Below the pieces are notes generated by a model. That model ran no database searches. It was not told the origin of the DNA and worked only from the letters and a program-made list of their open reading frames with translations. DNA of 64,000 bases. It comes from Tritrichomonas foetus (taxonomy: Eukaryota; Parabasalia; Tritrichomonadida; Tritrichomonadidae). The stretch covers positions 27,769 to 91,768 of the forward strand of contig MLAK01001315.1 of the NCBI GenBank assembly GCA_001839685.1, read 5' to 3'. Position numbers and translations under genes: made by a program. This document shows positions 39,235 to 49,912 of this stretch, piece by piece (positions within the stretch are counted from its first letter, which is position 1; every line of letters starts with the position of its first letter).

Positions 39235-39489
39235 ATGTTAAAATCGAGAATTTTGAACAATCATAATTCTTTGTTTTGCTTCCCCAATCTGAAAAATAAT
39301 GTTTTTGCTACTTCTCCATTAATAGCAGCACAATTACAAGTTTCACTCACAAAATCTGATAATAATTTTTCTAGATATTTTTCAAGAGTCACCAGTTTTA
39401 ATGAACAACCAAAAAAAGATAAAGAAAAGTTCGATTTTGATTATTATGTGGCTCAATTAGACCAAGATAATTGTTCCTGTTTGAATTAA
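39235..39489 (+). CDS. small hypothetical protein, 84 aa
   Basis: Not recognised. The first reasonable ATG is at 39235 (an earlier one at 39184 adds a hydrophobic stretch). The product starts MLKSRILNNHNSLFCF, a short basic, acid-free N-terminus like trichomonad hydrogenosomal presequences. It ends with an acidic/Tyr patch (KFDFDYYVAQLDQDNCSCLN). It lies 165 bases downstream of the PAS receptor gene on the same strand. It could be a real small gene or a chance open frame. Confidence 0.4.
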   Translation: MLKSRILNNHNSLFCFPNLKNNVFATSPLIAAQLQVSLTKSDNNFSRYFSRVTSFNEQPKKDKEKFDFDYYVAQLDQDNCSCLN

Positions 39490-39788
39490 TTTTATCTTTT
39501 CCATAAAAAATCAACTATATGCCATTTTGAAGTTTTTTATCGTTTAAACAATTGATGATTTTCATCATGTTTAATAGTTTCCATCATTTCCTAAACGGTT
39601 TCTAAAACCTAATTATTAATTCATGAAAATTTAATACGAGAATGGTTTCCGAGGAGTTTAATTATTGCAATAAAATGCAGATCACCATTCATTATTTGAA
39701 TAAAGACAAAAAGAAAATACAAATAGAATTATCAAAAAATGAATTTCATAGTCATTTATACAATAAAAATAAAAATAAAAATGGTAAA

Positions 39789-42608
39789 TTACTTGTTGTC
39801 ATCCAAAGCCGTCATAAAGCTGTTATTCCAAGCAGGCACTGGTGGTGGTGGTTTTCTTGTTATTCTCATGCAATCACTAATTTCATCACTCTCTTCAAGT
39901 AAAGTTAGAAGGTCATTATCATTGTTGTTGATGTCATAATCATCATCGCTGCTGTCGTGACTGTAGTCACTTGGCAAAAATTGAATGTTTCCGATATCTT
40001 CACTGCTGTCATTAGTAGAAAGGAATTCAGGTGCGCCAGTAATACTTAAAAGGTCACGGGGTACGTTTAGAACGACTTGTTGGTTTGGCTGTTGGTCATT
40101 GTTTGCTGTTTGATTGTGATTTTGGTTTTCAAAAGCAAAATTGTCTGTGTCTTCTTCTTCCTCTTCTTCTTCAACATTGTTTGCATGCAGTGAGTCATTT
40201 TGAACTTTTTTAACTGGCTCCGAAGCTTTGGTGATTTGATAAATTTTGCTTTGTTGTATTTGATGGTTGGGTTGTGGTGGAGGCGGAATTTGATTTGTTG
40301 GATTTGAAATTGGTGGTTGTTGGCGTTGAGGCTGCTGTTGAATGCTTTGTGTTGGCGCTGGTTTGGGCTGTTGTGAGGAATTTTGTTGTTGAGGATGCTG
40401 TAAAACTTGGTGGAATTGTTGGAGTTTCTGTTGTTCCATTTTTTCTTGTTGTTGAACTTGATCATACTGTGTATGTTGTTGAGGAGCTTGCTGTGTCTGC
40501 TGTTGTGGTTGTGGCTGTCGTTTTTGTCTTTGTGGAGTTTGAATTGGTGATTGTTGAAAGATTGGATGCTCAGCCATTGGCAAATAAATTTGTCTTTGTG
40601 GGCTTTGCTGTTGAGGAATTGGATTGGGCTGTGAAACCTGCTGTTGTTGTTGGATTTGCTGCTGTTGTGGAAGTGGCTTTTGTTGTGGAATTTGTTGTTG
40701 TTGTTGTGGAATTATTTGTTTCTGTTGTGGAATTTGTTGTTGTTGTGGAATTATTTGTTGTTGTTGTTGTGGAATTTGTTGTTGTTGTTGTTGTGGAATT
40801 ATTTGTTTCTGTTGTGCAATTTGTTGTTGTTGTTGTGGAATTATTTGTTGTTGTTGTTGTGGAATTTGTTGTTGTTGTTGTTGTGGAATTATTTGTTTCT
40901 GTTGTGGAATTTGTTGTTGTTGTTGTTGCTGTTGTGAAACTTGCTTTTGTTGTTGTTGTTGAACTTGTTTCTGTTGTTGCTGTGGAATTTGTTGTTGTTG
41001 TTGTGTTGGGATTTGTTGCTGTTGTAGGGGATAAATTTGATTTTGTTGATCAGATTTTTCGATTGATGCCTCCTGAGCTGGATCATTTTGTTGTTGAATA
41101 GTTGGCACGTTTATTGGTGCACTCAGTCGATTCACTGAAGGACGTGGCATGTGCCGTTTTCGTGGAACTGGTGGAAGGTCTGTAATCAAATTTGTTGGTA
41201 CTGTTGAATTTTCTTGATTTGTTCCAATCACATTTTTTTGGATTTCCCCTTCTCCGCCAGTTTTCCCACTATCAAACTGATTCTGTCCATTTCTATGATC
41301 TTTCAAATTATTCAGGTTTGATCCCCCACTATGTTTCCTCGAGTGGATATGTTGTCCATTAGAATGACGATTGTTTTGTCCATTACTTTGTTCGTTTGAA
41401 TTGGCTTGTTGGGATATAGGTGCAGTATTTTTCTTCTTTCTTCTTTTTTCACCTGTACTCTTGGAAAGAGTGTATAAATCATTACTTGATGCGACTTTTC
41501 CATGCATTGTTTTATCCCTATGGCCTGCTGGTAATGATGAAGCCATTTGTGCTGAACTTACAAAAGAACTTGGTGGTGGTGCTCGAATTGCATTTTCGGA
41601 ATTGCGCCCGTTTATTCCTTGTTGAGATGTTCCACTTTTTCTTCTTCGATATTCTTTGTCCAAAAGCTGCGGATCTTCTTTCACATATTTATTTTTTATT
41701 TTAGTTCCAGAGAAGCGAGGAATTGTCGGAGTTACTGAATGTCTTTTTCTATGGTGTTTTTGACCATTTAAGCCTCTTTCCGAAGTTCTTTGGTCGAGCG
41801 TATTAGTGAGAACTCGATTTGACATAATGTTGAATTGGGTTCGAAGGTTTTTATTATAAGAATTCTGTGCTTGAACTGAAGGAGGTGGTGGTGGTGGCAT
41901 CACAAAATCATCGTTTGCTATATCTTTATGTTTCCTTTTCTTTCTGCTGTTTTTGGAGTTTTCTTGATTATCAGATGAAGTGTTTGTATCGTTATTATCT
42001 GGATTTGAAGCATCGTGCATATTACGCCTATGATTACGAGAGTGCCCATGACCACTACTACCACTGCTACTGCTATTTTGACTATTTAGATTATTATTTT
42101 CGATTATTGTTTGTAGACTTTCTTCTGTTTCTGAGAATTTTGTGAGATCTATAAAAATCGATTTCCTTTGTCTTGTTTCGCTGTGCAGAAATTTGAGTGG
42201 ATTAATTTTGATAATCAAATATCCGTCTATCAAAAACTTGCGATATTCACCTCGAATTGCGTCTGGGATTTTGATGTATTTCTCTTCAACTGGCGATCCA
42301 TTCACCATTTTGAGATTCTTACCGAAGACAATAAGCGCCATCAAATTTAAAAATTGATTACTTTGAAGTGAAGTTCCTCGGCAGGTGAATTCTTCGAGCA
42401 TTGGAAGACTTGGCGCATATTTGAATGAAGTGATGTTCGTATTATCAATCGAAAGGAGGCGTAAATTCGGAAAAGTATGAAATTGGAAAAAAGATGGAAT
42501 GGGATTATCGGAAAAGTCAATGAAAGTCAAGGAATCATTTTCGACAAGTAACGGGATCGCCTTTAAGCCCTGATTTTTAAAGTTAGCATGACCTTTCGCG
42601 AAGGTCAT
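39789..42608 (-). CDS. leucine-rich-repeat and polyglutamine protein, 939 aa
   Basis: Residues about 15-115 contain three to four leucine-rich repeats (LTFIDFSDNPIPSF, LRLLSIDNTNITSF, LEEFTCRGTSL) with a cap-like segment after them. Such N-terminal repeats mediate protein binding, as in centriolar/axonemal LRR proteins. A Ser/Asn/His/Lys-rich region follows, including a six-proline run (MPPPPPPSVQ). Residues about 505-745 form a long Gln tract built of repeats such as QQQQIPQQKQIIPQ. The acidic C-terminal part (about 760-939) has a poly-Glu run and ends with a Pro-rich RKPPPPVPAW motif that could bind SH3 or profilin-type partners. ATG at 42608. Function unknown. Confidence 0.75.
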   Translation of the reverse strand: MTFAKGHANFKNQGLKAIPLLVENDSLTFIDFSDNPIPSFFQFHTFPNLRLLSIDNTNITSFKYAPSLPMLEEFTCRGTSLQSNQFLNLMALIVFGKNLKMVNGSPVEEKYIKIPDAIRGEYRKFLIDGYLIIKINPLKFLHSETRQRKSIFIDLTKFSETEESLQTIIENNNLNSQNSSSSGSSGHGHSRNHRRNMHDASNPDNNDTNTSSDNQENSKNSRKKRKHKDIANDDFVMPPPPPPSVQAQNSYNKNLRTQFNIMSNRVLTNTLDQRTSERGLNGQKHHRKRHSVTPTIPRFSGTKIKNKYVKEDPQLLDKEYRRRKSGTSQQGINGRNSENAIRAPPPSSFVSSAQMASSLPAGHRDKTMHGKVASSNDLYTLSKSTGEKRRKKKNTAPISQQANSNEQSNGQNNRHSNGQHIHSRKHSGGSNLNNLKDHRNGQNQFDSGKTGGEGEIQKNVIGTNQENSTVPTNLITDLPPVPRKRHMPRPSVNRLSAPINVPTIQQQNDPAQEASIEKSDQQNQIYPLQQQQIPTQQQQQIPQQQQKQVQQQQQKQVSQQQQQQQQIPQQKQIIPQQQQQQIPQQQQQIIPQQQQQIAQQKQIIPQQQQQQIPQQQQQIIPQQQQIPQQKQIIPQQQQQIPQQKPLPQQQQIQQQQQVSQPNPIPQQQSPQRQIYLPMAEHPIFQQSPIQTPQRQKRQPQPQQQTQQAPQQHTQYDQVQQQEKMEQQKLQQFHQVLQHPQQQNSSQQPKPAPTQSIQQQPQRQQPPISNPTNQIPPPPQPNHQIQQSKIYQITKASEPVKKVQNDSLHANNVEEEEEEEDTDNFAFENQNHNQTANNDQQPNQQVVLNVPRDLLSITGAPEFLSTNDSSEDIGNIQFLPSDYSHDSSDDDYDINNNDNDLLTLLEESDEISDCMRITRKPPPPVPAWNNSFMTALDDNK
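40640..41080 (-). repeat. Gln-coding (CAA/CAG)n tandem repeat region
   Basis: Inside the LRR/polyglutamine gene. On the + strand it reads as repeated ttgttgttgtggaatt units. Encoded units alternate poly-Gln with IPQ or IIPQ. It forms a higher-order repeat of roughly 14-29 residues, prone to length change. Confidence 0.9.
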
Positions 42609-43112
42609 TACAAACTAGAATCAGAATGTATGGTTAAGGTGAAAATAAGGTGAAATTTACGAAAATTTTGGTTTTTGAAATTCTTGTCAGTTGATGAAAA
42701 AAGTTTGTGTTACGAACAAAATAATGTTTTATGACTTTGTTCGAAAAAATAACCAAATAAAAGGAAATATCAATCAATATAATAGTATCACAAACATCTG
42801 GAAAAGAATGAAATAGTATTAATATAATGACGCATTCAGATAATGCCAAGAGTTTGAATCATAGAAATACTGCTAAAAATCATTTTTATTTAAGAATGAC
42901 TCATCAAACTGCCAAAAAAACAAAAATTATATTTTATAATCTGGTCAATAACGACTTAAATGTGAATAATAACATATCAAGATGATAAATTCCATTATCT
43001 AATGAAATAATATCATTAAAAATGTATGGGAGGTGACTTTCACGTTTCCCAATCATTTTGTAAATAATTCAAAAAGTTGATTAAAATAATCTGTGGAAAA
43101 ACACGTTAAATA
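42609..43112. other. divergent intergenic region
   Basis: About 504 bases between the starts of two divergent genes, AT-rich. No specific promoter element could be assigned. Confidence 0.5.
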
Positions 43113-43973
43113 ATGAAAATCTCCAGATCAGCTTTATCCTCACGAAAAATCTCAAGTCGGGCATCACCTACTACGGAGCATGGATTTTTCTCCGTAATCC
43201 CAAAAACAGAAAAATCGCCACAGGATTTTGACCCAGATTTTATTTTTAATGAGCTCAATAATCGAGTTGCTCCTTTTGAGCCAGAACAGCCAGGATTTTG
43301 TCTTCCTCAGCAGGCCAAATTAGAACGCGATTACTGGAATTCTTACGCATACACGTCAAATAAACCATCATCTCGACCAGCTTCGCCATTCATCACTTGC
43401 GACATGGGGGACGACTACGAAAGGAAATTCACATACGTTCGAATGGGCGACACCCAGCCGCACTTCGTGAAAAAATACGCGCGCACACCAGATTTACCTC
43501 CGCAGACCAGAAAACCCAGTTCGCCCGAAAAGAATCCACATTTTAATGAGCGCCAATCGCGAGTGACCACACGAAACATGAAAATTGAAAAGCCAGTTGA
43601 AGAATATGTTTCATGGAAGTATTTCGGCGATACAGATAATATTTGCGGCTGTTATACCGCAAAAATCCCAATAAAAATGAAGAACGAAATGAATTCTAGG
43701 CATATTTCCAGATTACCAAATGGCACAAATAAGTTGAAAATTAAAAAAGTGAATCAAAAAACAACAAATCGAAATTTACCACGTCGTGACTTGTTTGAGT
43801 TGTCTATTAAACGACCACCTCCTAAACCAGAACTACGAGATATTATTCGATCAACTGAGGAAAATCACGATTTTGATGAATATCTTGATGAAGAAACAGA
43901 GACATACATGGAATATCGAGGAAAAATGATGCCCCTGAAATATTCCAGTATCAATCGATCTAACATGATGTAA
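43113..43973 (+). CDS. hypothetical protein, 286 aa
   Basis: Not recognised. Basic Ser/Arg-rich start (MKISRSALSSRKISSR). It then has several aromatic-containing motifs that may be conserved: RDYWNSYAYTSN, YERKFTYVRMGD, EEYVSWKYFGDTDNICGCYTAKIP. The C-terminal part is acidic (DFDEYLDEETETYMEYRG). No signal peptide, membrane helix or coiled coil. It looks like a partly disordered structural or cytoskeleton-associated protein. ATG at 43113, TAA stop. Confidence 0.7.
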   Translation: MKISRSALSSRKISSRASPTTEHGFFSVIPKTEKSPQDFDPDFIFNELNNRVAPFEPEQPGFCLPQQAKLERDYWNSYAYTSNKPSSRPASPFITCDMGDDYERKFTYVRMGDTQPHFVKKYARTPDLPPQTRKPSSPEKNPHFNERQSRVTTRNMKIEKPVEEYVSWKYFGDTDNICGCYTAKIPIKMKNEMNSRHISRLPNGTNKLKIKKVNQKTTNRNLPRRDLFELSIKRPPPKPELRDIIRSTEENHDFDEYLDEETETYMEYRGKMMPLKYSSINRSNMM

Positions 43974-44297
43974 CATCATCCATGCGTTTTAATATATTGT
44001 TTTAATGTATTGTTTTTATTATAAATGTTCGCTTCCAATTTTATTATTATTAGTTTTATTATTCAAAAAAAGATTGTTTTTCTTTCTAAGTATTTTATCA
44101 ATAAAAAATGATCATGAATACAATATATAATATTGTGAATCTCATCTATCTTAATACATATGAATAAGATTTGCTAATTTTTATGAATGATTACAGATGA
44201 TCTCGATTGGTAAATCTAATCCAAATTGAGTAAAATATATAAAGAAAAAACAAAAAAGAAATAAAAACTATTATCATGAAAAATATATTTACAAACA
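43974..44297. other. intergenic between convergent genes
   Basis: About 324 bases of AT-rich spacer, no feature. Confidence 0.55.
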
Positions 44298-46541
44298 TTA
44301 TGGAATGAAATCATCACTTTCTATCTTTGTATTTGATGAAGAAGATGTTTTAATTTCATTTCGCGCATGATTTATATGCTCTTGTTTTGAAAGTTCATCA
44401 TTTTCATCGATATTGTGGAATTTCTCTTCAGTATCTTCAATAACTGATTTAAGTGGATGAGTTCCACCACTTGAACCTTCTATATTCACATTATCTTCTT
44501 CTTCTTCTTTATGTTTTTCATTTGGTGAAGTATTACTACTTTTCTTCTCAGCTTTTTCTGAGGATTCAAAATCATCAAAATCATTTTCACTTAGATTCTT
44601 TGGTGAACCTGATGAAGAGTGTTTTTGACTACTCGAATGCGACATTTTTGAACTCGAACTAGAACTCGAGTTGTATTCATTTCTAGATTCTTTAAGTTCT
44701 TTGATTTCTTCTTCTTCTCTGTCTGTTTCTTCCTTTTCACTGTCTTCTTCTTCTTCTCTGTCTGTTTCTCTGTCTTCTTTTCCTCCATCTTCTTCTTGAT
44801 TATTTTGTTTTTTATTTTCTTGTGATTTGCTTTCTTGTGAAAGCTCTTTGATATCCATTTCTTTATCTTTGGAATGAATTTGTTCTTCTTTAATTTCCTG
44901 AATTTCTTCATTTTCTCGAATGATTTTAATTGCTTCTTCTTCTTTGATGTCACTGCTATCTATTTCAATATTATTATCTTCTTCTTCACTTTTTGATGTT
45001 TGAGGAATTAAATCATCTACTTTATCTGCAAAAATATTTTCTTCATTCATTTCTTCTTTTTCTTCTTGAATAATCACGATGGGAACTGGATTTTCATTTC
45101 CTGTAATTTCCTTATTCTCTTCATTAGTTTCTTCTTTTATTTCTATATTTGGCTCTTGTGCATTAATCATAATGTTTTCAGGAATGATAGAACTTTCATT
45201 TGACAATTTGTTATTCATGCTTTCATCTTTTCTATCATATGATGTTTCGCTTTGGAATAAATCATTTGCATTTGAGTGCATCAAAATTGATTTGGTATCA
45301 GATGGAGCAGGTGTTATGTCTGAGTTCTTGAAATTTTCCAGAAAAGAAGACACAGAAGATGAAGAAGCAGTTAATTTCTGTTTTTCGTTTTTTTGATTTG
45401 GACTTAGTTTTTGTTGAATTTGTAATTTTGGCTGTGTTTTCCTTTCTAAAACTTCAATGTTATCTTTAGAATTATTTTCATCTTTGGATTCTTCAATCTT
45501 TTTATTAGAATTATTAGGATCAGAAGTTGAATTGTTATTAATTGTTTTATTACCATAAGAATATTGGTATTCAATGTTGTCTGCTTTGATATGATTAGTA
45601 GGTCTTGCACGATACACATTTCTGACTTTTCCTTTCATCGAATTGTTGAACTTCTTTCTTTCTTTATCAGAAAATTGATCCTTCTTTTTACTCTTTTTCA
45701 TTGCTTTTAATAAAACAATTTCTTCTTGATATCTTTTCTTCATTGTTTCACATTCTTTTTCTCTCAGTTTTCGAAAATGTCTCGCTTTTATGAATCTTTG
45801 CTTGTATTTATCAAGTTCAGCTTCTTTTTCAAGAGAAATATAACTTTTATGATTAAGTTCTTCAATTTGGCCTTTTAATTGATATTCTTTATTTTGTTCC
45901 TTTTCAAATTTTTCATGTAAGGTGTCAATATAAACCAATTGTTTGCGAAAAATTTTGGTGGCCTTTGAAACTTCTGAGTTTTGTACTTTATTGCACATAT
46001 CATTCAGTTCAGAAAATAATTTGTAATTCTCTCGCCTTAAACCCATCATTTCATCGAATTGATCTGCAATTTCGGCTAATAATTTCTTTTTGTTGAACGT
46101 TGAAATGTTGTTTTTAATCATTTTGTATTCATTCTCCATTGATTTGTAAAGTACTTGAAGTTCTGTCAATTGGGCGCTTACACATATTTTCTTATAATTA
46201 TAATCTGTGTTTCTTTCAAATGCTTCATAGTGCCTTCTTAAAAATTCTTCATTTTCTTCAACGTGAATCATTTCATCATCTCTTCGCATGATTTCCTGAT
46301 TTAATTCTATGCATTCTTTTCTCATCTGTGAAATTTCGCATAATAATCGATATTTTTCATCAACCAGTCCTTCGTGATCGTCATTTGGATCGTCTGTTTG
46401 TAAATATCTTGCTTTCGAATTTTGCGTTGATCGAATTACTGATGATTTGCCGGAATTTATTTTGGATCTCGGATTCTTTTTTGCTTTTCGACCACTTTCA
46501 CATCTCGTCCTAGCAGGTGGAGAGTGTGGAACTTTACTCAT
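44298..46541 (-). CDS. coiled-coil protein with long acidic Ser/Glu-rich tail, 747 aa
   Basis: N-terminal 45 residues are basic (RTRCESGRKAKKNPRSK). Residues about 55-295 are a clear coiled coil (EKYRLLCEISQMRKECIELNQ onward), like basal-body or cytoskeletal coiled-coil proteins. Residues about 300-350 are Asn/Ser-rich. The last ~400 residues are extremely Glu/Ser/Lys-rich and disordered, with repeated EEEETDREEEE-type blocks and a poly-Ser run. No catalytic or membrane motif. ATG at 46541, 137 bases from the divergent membrane-protein gene at 46679. Function unknown. Confidence 0.75.
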   Translation of the reverse strand: MSKVPHSPPARTRCESGRKAKKNPRSKINSGKSSVIRSTQNSKARYLQTDDPNDDHEGLVDEKYRLLCEISQMRKECIELNQEIMRRDDEMIHVEENEEFLRRHYEAFERNTDYNYKKICVSAQLTELQVLYKSMENEYKMIKNNISTFNKKKLLAEIADQFDEMMGLRRENYKLFSELNDMCNKVQNSEVSKATKIFRKQLVYIDTLHEKFEKEQNKEYQLKGQIEELNHKSYISLEKEAELDKYKQRFIKARHFRKLREKECETMKKRYQEEIVLLKAMKKSKKKDQFSDKERKKFNNSMKGKVRNVYRARPTNHIKADNIEYQYSYGNKTINNNSTSDPNNSNKKIEESKDENNSKDNIEVLERKTQPKLQIQQKLSPNQKNEKQKLTASSSSVSSFLENFKNSDITPAPSDTKSILMHSNANDLFQSETSYDRKDESMNNKLSNESSIIPENIMINAQEPNIEIKEETNEENKEITGNENPVPIVIIQEEKEEMNEENIFADKVDDLIPQTSKSEEEDNNIEIDSSDIKEEEAIKIIRENEEIQEIKEEQIHSKDKEMDIKELSQESKSQENKKQNNQEEDGGKEDRETDREEEEDSEKEETDREEEEIKELKESRNEYNSSSSSSSKMSHSSSQKHSSSGSPKNLSENDFDDFESSEKAEKKSSNTSPNEKHKEEEEDNVNIEGSSGGTHPLKSVIEDTEEKFHNIDENDELSKQEHINHARNEIKTSSSSNTKIESDDFIP

Positions 46542-46678
46542 ACAATCGAAGGAGAAAATATATCGTAAAGATTTTCAAAATCTTGGAAAAATAAACGTTA
46601 ATAAACGTTCACCATTTTTGAATAGTTTATAAAAGGGCTCAACAATATTTGCAAAAATCATAAATCAAGGGCACTTCA

Positions 46679-47602
46679 ATGTGCGCCTTATTTTTTCTTC
46701 TCTTTTCGACCATGACAGCGAGCAAAGACAAAGAAGGTTTCTTTGAATTCAGTGTAAAGCCAGGAACTCCAGTCGAAATTGATAATATTTTGAATTATAC
46801 AATTCTCGTCTCTTTTTTCTTGTGTGATCCTTTCGCAATGCACGTCAATTATTTCAACGAAGACGACAAAATGGAGACGCTTAAATTTAAGACAAAAGGA
46901 ACGTTTTCTTTCAAATGCAAAAAGCTAATATTCACATCGATTGAAAAAACGCAAAAAATTTCAATGTGGAAAATACCAGATCATTTATGCCATAATTCCT
47001 CAATTTTGCTTCAGACGGAAAACGTCTTAGACGCGAATACCGAAAATGCGGTCCAACAATTTCCAATCTGCATTTTCACTCAGCTTGAAGGCAATCACTT
47101 TTTTGTGACTGCCTCCACACAGCAAGAAAGCACATCAGGTCTTTCTTTTTATTCAAAAGATATAAAAGAGAAGAAATGTTACAAAAATTCAAATTGTGAT
47201 TTTCATTCATTAAGTCCGTTTTTCTTAAGAATTAACGGAAATGAACCAGAAAACAATTTCAAACTTTCACTCACTTATAAAATTAATATTAAACGTGCTC
47301 AAAAAGACAATAGTTGTTCAATGAGTTCACTTCCAACCGTTTTTCACCATGGTGTATCTTTTTTGCCATCATCCTTTATTGGTGAATCGACAGTAGTCTG
47401 CACAAATCTTGCACAGGATACAATGAATCGAATTGTTTCTTTAATTGTAACAATTCTTGTAACTGTTGTTGTGTTATTTGTGATTCACTGCATTGGTGCA
47501 ATTAATATTTTTCATTTGTGTCATTTTGATGGTCATGGTGGAAATGAATCTGGGTACCAACAGCCTGGAAGTGCAGATATTTCAGGATCTCTTCTTGAAT
47601 GA
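46679..47602 (+). CDS. type I membrane protein of unknown function, 307 aa
   Basis: ATG at 46679 gives a signal peptide (MCALFFLLFSTMTASK). The ectodomain (about 16-240) has strand-like segments, at least three Asn-glycosylation sequons (NYT, NSS) and several cysteines that could form disulfides. A membrane helix lies near 242-266 (RIVSLIVTILVTVVVLFVIHCIGAI), followed by a roughly 40-residue cytosolic tail with GYQQPG. Family not recognised. Placement at the cell surface or secretory pathway is inferred from topology. Confidence 0.75.
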   Translation: MCALFFLLFSTMTASKDKEGFFEFSVKPGTPVEIDNILNYTILVSFFLCDPFAMHVNYFNEDDKMETLKFKTKGTFSFKCKKLIFTSIEKTQKISMWKIPDHLCHNSSILLQTENVLDANTENAVQQFPICIFTQLEGNHFFVTASTQQESTSGLSFYSKDIKEKKCYKNSNCDFHSLSPFFLRINGNEPENNFKLSLTYKINIKRAQKDNSCSMSSLPTVFHHGVSFLPSSFIGESTVVCTNLAQDTMNRIVSLIVTILVTVVVLFVIHCIGAINIFHLCHFDGHGGNESGYQQPGSADISGSLLE

Positions 47603-47722
47603 AGAAATTTCGTTTACCAAATTTGTGAATGATATCATGGTTAACTATTTTTTGGTTAACTATGTTCGATCATTTTTAATTGAAATATACTTAACGTACA
47701 ATTCATCTCATCAAACTCTGCA

Positions 47723-48337
47723 ATGAATCGTTTACTAACCAGTGAAGCTTTTTCCCAATCAGCGATGCAATCAATGACAGGAACAGTTCCCGATACATTA
47801 TTATTCGATGAAAAATCTTTACTCCGACTTGATATGAAACAACAAAATCGTGAAGCGTATGTTAAAGCACGTTTAAATGGTTTACCAATCGACGAATTAG
47901 AACAACGAAATTCATTCACACAAGTCACGACATCATCATCAAAACTCACTCTCGATTTGAAATCGAGGGTGGAATTATTACGAAGACAGATTCAAGAAGT
48001 TCGCGAAGAGAAAAAGAAAATACTAGCCGAAGGTGTCAGACAAGTACAGAGTTATATGGAGCAGCTGAAACGTGAGCAGGCTGCGCACGCAAAAGAAATG
48101 AAAAAATTACGAGATGACGACACCGAAGTAAGCGCTTATTTCATCAAAGAAGTCGAAAAATTAAAGCAACAATATAGACAACAGAAGAAGCCACTCGATG
48201 AAATTATAACTCAAGTCAAAAGCACGATTGCCAATTCTGGCGTTGCTGAGGGTCAGTCAATTTCATCGATCCAAGTCACAGAAATTAAGAGTTCAGACTC
48301 ATCAGAAGCAATCGAAAAACCAGCTAATGTTCAGTAA
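47723..48337 (+). CDS. coiled-coil protein, 204 aa
   Basis: Residues 1-75 are mixed (MNRLLTSEAFSQSAMQSMTG...LRLDMKQQNREAYVKARLNG). Residues about 78-165 are a strong coiled coil (LKSRVELLRRQIQEVREEKKK, then KLRDDDTEVSAYFIKEVEKL). The C-terminus is Ser-rich. The ATG at 47723 is in frame and follows the preceding gene by 120 bases. No family recognised. Confidence 0.72.
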   Translation: MNRLLTSEAFSQSAMQSMTGTVPDTLLFDEKSLLRLDMKQQNREAYVKARLNGLPIDELEQRNSFTQVTTSSSKLTLDLKSRVELLRRQIQEVREEKKKILAEGVRQVQSYMEQLKREQAAHAKEMKKLRDDDTEVSAYFIKEVEKLKQQYRQQKKPLDEIITQVKSTIANSGVAEGQSISSIQVTEIKSSDSSEAIEKPANVQ

Positions 48338-49912
48338 AGATTTTGACATGTCTAATCGCTAAATTTTTGTATTATTTTTTCACAAAACTATTCGGCAATA
48401 AATCACCTCTTTAATATTCGAGTCAGGCGAATATGGCAAAATGAGGAAGTTTTAATAAAGTTGGACATTCAAGGTGACAAATTTCCAATGGATTATTACG
48501 GAATTCGATGGATTTTGTGACAGTTTTGATGCGAATGTTTAATACTTGTATTGTGGTTGTTGCAGTTGAGAAATGTATTAATGATGTCGTATCTGACTTT
48601 TGTTGACTGAACTTGATGAAGATCATTCTTTTTACCGTATTAGACCGAATAAATATTCAAAATTGATATAATATAAATGTTTTGATCGTTTTCCATTGAA
48701 TTGATGATTGAATTAACTCGATATCTTCCATCCACTTAATTAAATAGATAATGTACCAATTCCAAACTCACATTTTAGAAAACATTCCCATTTAAATTGG
48801 TGAATGCTCCAAAAGTAAATCGGGTTCTCGATAAATATTCGATTTTCATTGATTTTACAGATACAATGCATCATTACGAATTTAATGAATGAAGAACATC
48901 TCTCCTCTGAAACACGAACTTTCTATTGTAAAGAATATTATTATTGGGAATATGATGTCAGATTAAGTCAGAATATATGAAACTCCTCTTTTGACTTATT
49001 TTGCTTAAATTTTGCAAAATTTTATTTTTATGATGGTAAATACATAATTTTTTCGAAAAATTTAAAACAAATTATTAGAAAATTGCCTTTCTTACATGTA
49101 GATATTTGAATGGCGTAAAATATTTTGTATGATACGATATAGAATATTTCAAATGAATTGAGTTGGAACATTTCAGGCGATTTCCCTCAACAAACCTAAT
49201 TAAATCTCTACTCTTCTTCATGTGAATTAAAAAGCTTATTTTGCATTTATTCAAAAAGAGGTTTTCAGAAATCCACATCAGTTTCCAAAGTGAATTCATC
49301 AAATTTCATCAATATTAAAATTCTCTTAAATTCTGTTATTTGCAATAAATAATATGTAAAATAATATTATAACAATATTTAAAATATTTGCTGAAAAATT
49401 GCAGAGATATTTTTATTTTATTTTTGTGAAACTTTTTGAATAAGTTTTCTTTTCAAATAAGTCCTTTTTGAAACACGAATATTTTGATGATTTTTCCTTA
49501 AATTCAAAAAAATATTGCGTGTTAAGCTTCTATAATGCTTATATATAAAATTATTAAAATATAAATAGTTTCATGCGTTCTGATACGGTGATGATATTTT
49601 TTCGGTAAGGTGAAACACAGGCGAAATAAAAAAAAATTGTTAACAATTGTATAATTTTTCTGAACTCTATTCAATAATATGAAAAATGTTAGCATTTTTT
49701 CGATTTTGCAATTTGCAACAACTTTTTGGGAGATTTTTTATCACTTTTTGACAAAAAATCTCCAACTTTTCAAATAATAATTCAATAAAATCACCCATGG
49801 TTTTTGCAAAGATTTTTTCATTCAAAAATTTTTGAATTAAAATTCAGAGGTTTATTATCAAGTTTTTGTAGAGAACCGCCTCATATTATTCAATTAGATT
49901 GATTTTTCCCCG
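48338..49912. other. large intergenic region, 1.57 kb
   Basis: The longest gene-free stretch in the window. Minus-strand frames at 48423-48626 and 49075-49302 are short and unlike any family. Stretches of mixed composition suggest possible old gene remains, but nothing could be aligned to a named family. The last ~600 bases are very AT-rich. Confidence 0.5.

Noticed and set aside
39642..39902. 86-codon + strand frame overlapping the end of the LRR/polyglutamine gene
   Set aside because: Overlaps a better-supported gene on the opposite strand; the rest is Lys/Asn-rich spacer.
40640..41080. CRISPR-like regularly spaced repeats
   Set aside because: The repeats are in-frame Gln codons without unique spacers, in a eukaryotic gene.
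40274..41101. 275-codon open frame on the + strand inside the LRR/polyglutamine gene
   Set aside because: It is the antisense of the Gln-coding repeat; its Val/Glu/Phe-only composition is what antisense CAA/CAG repeats produce.
49075..49302. 75-codon minus frame in the large spacer
   Set aside because: No recognisable domain in any frame here; could be old gene debris but not supportable.
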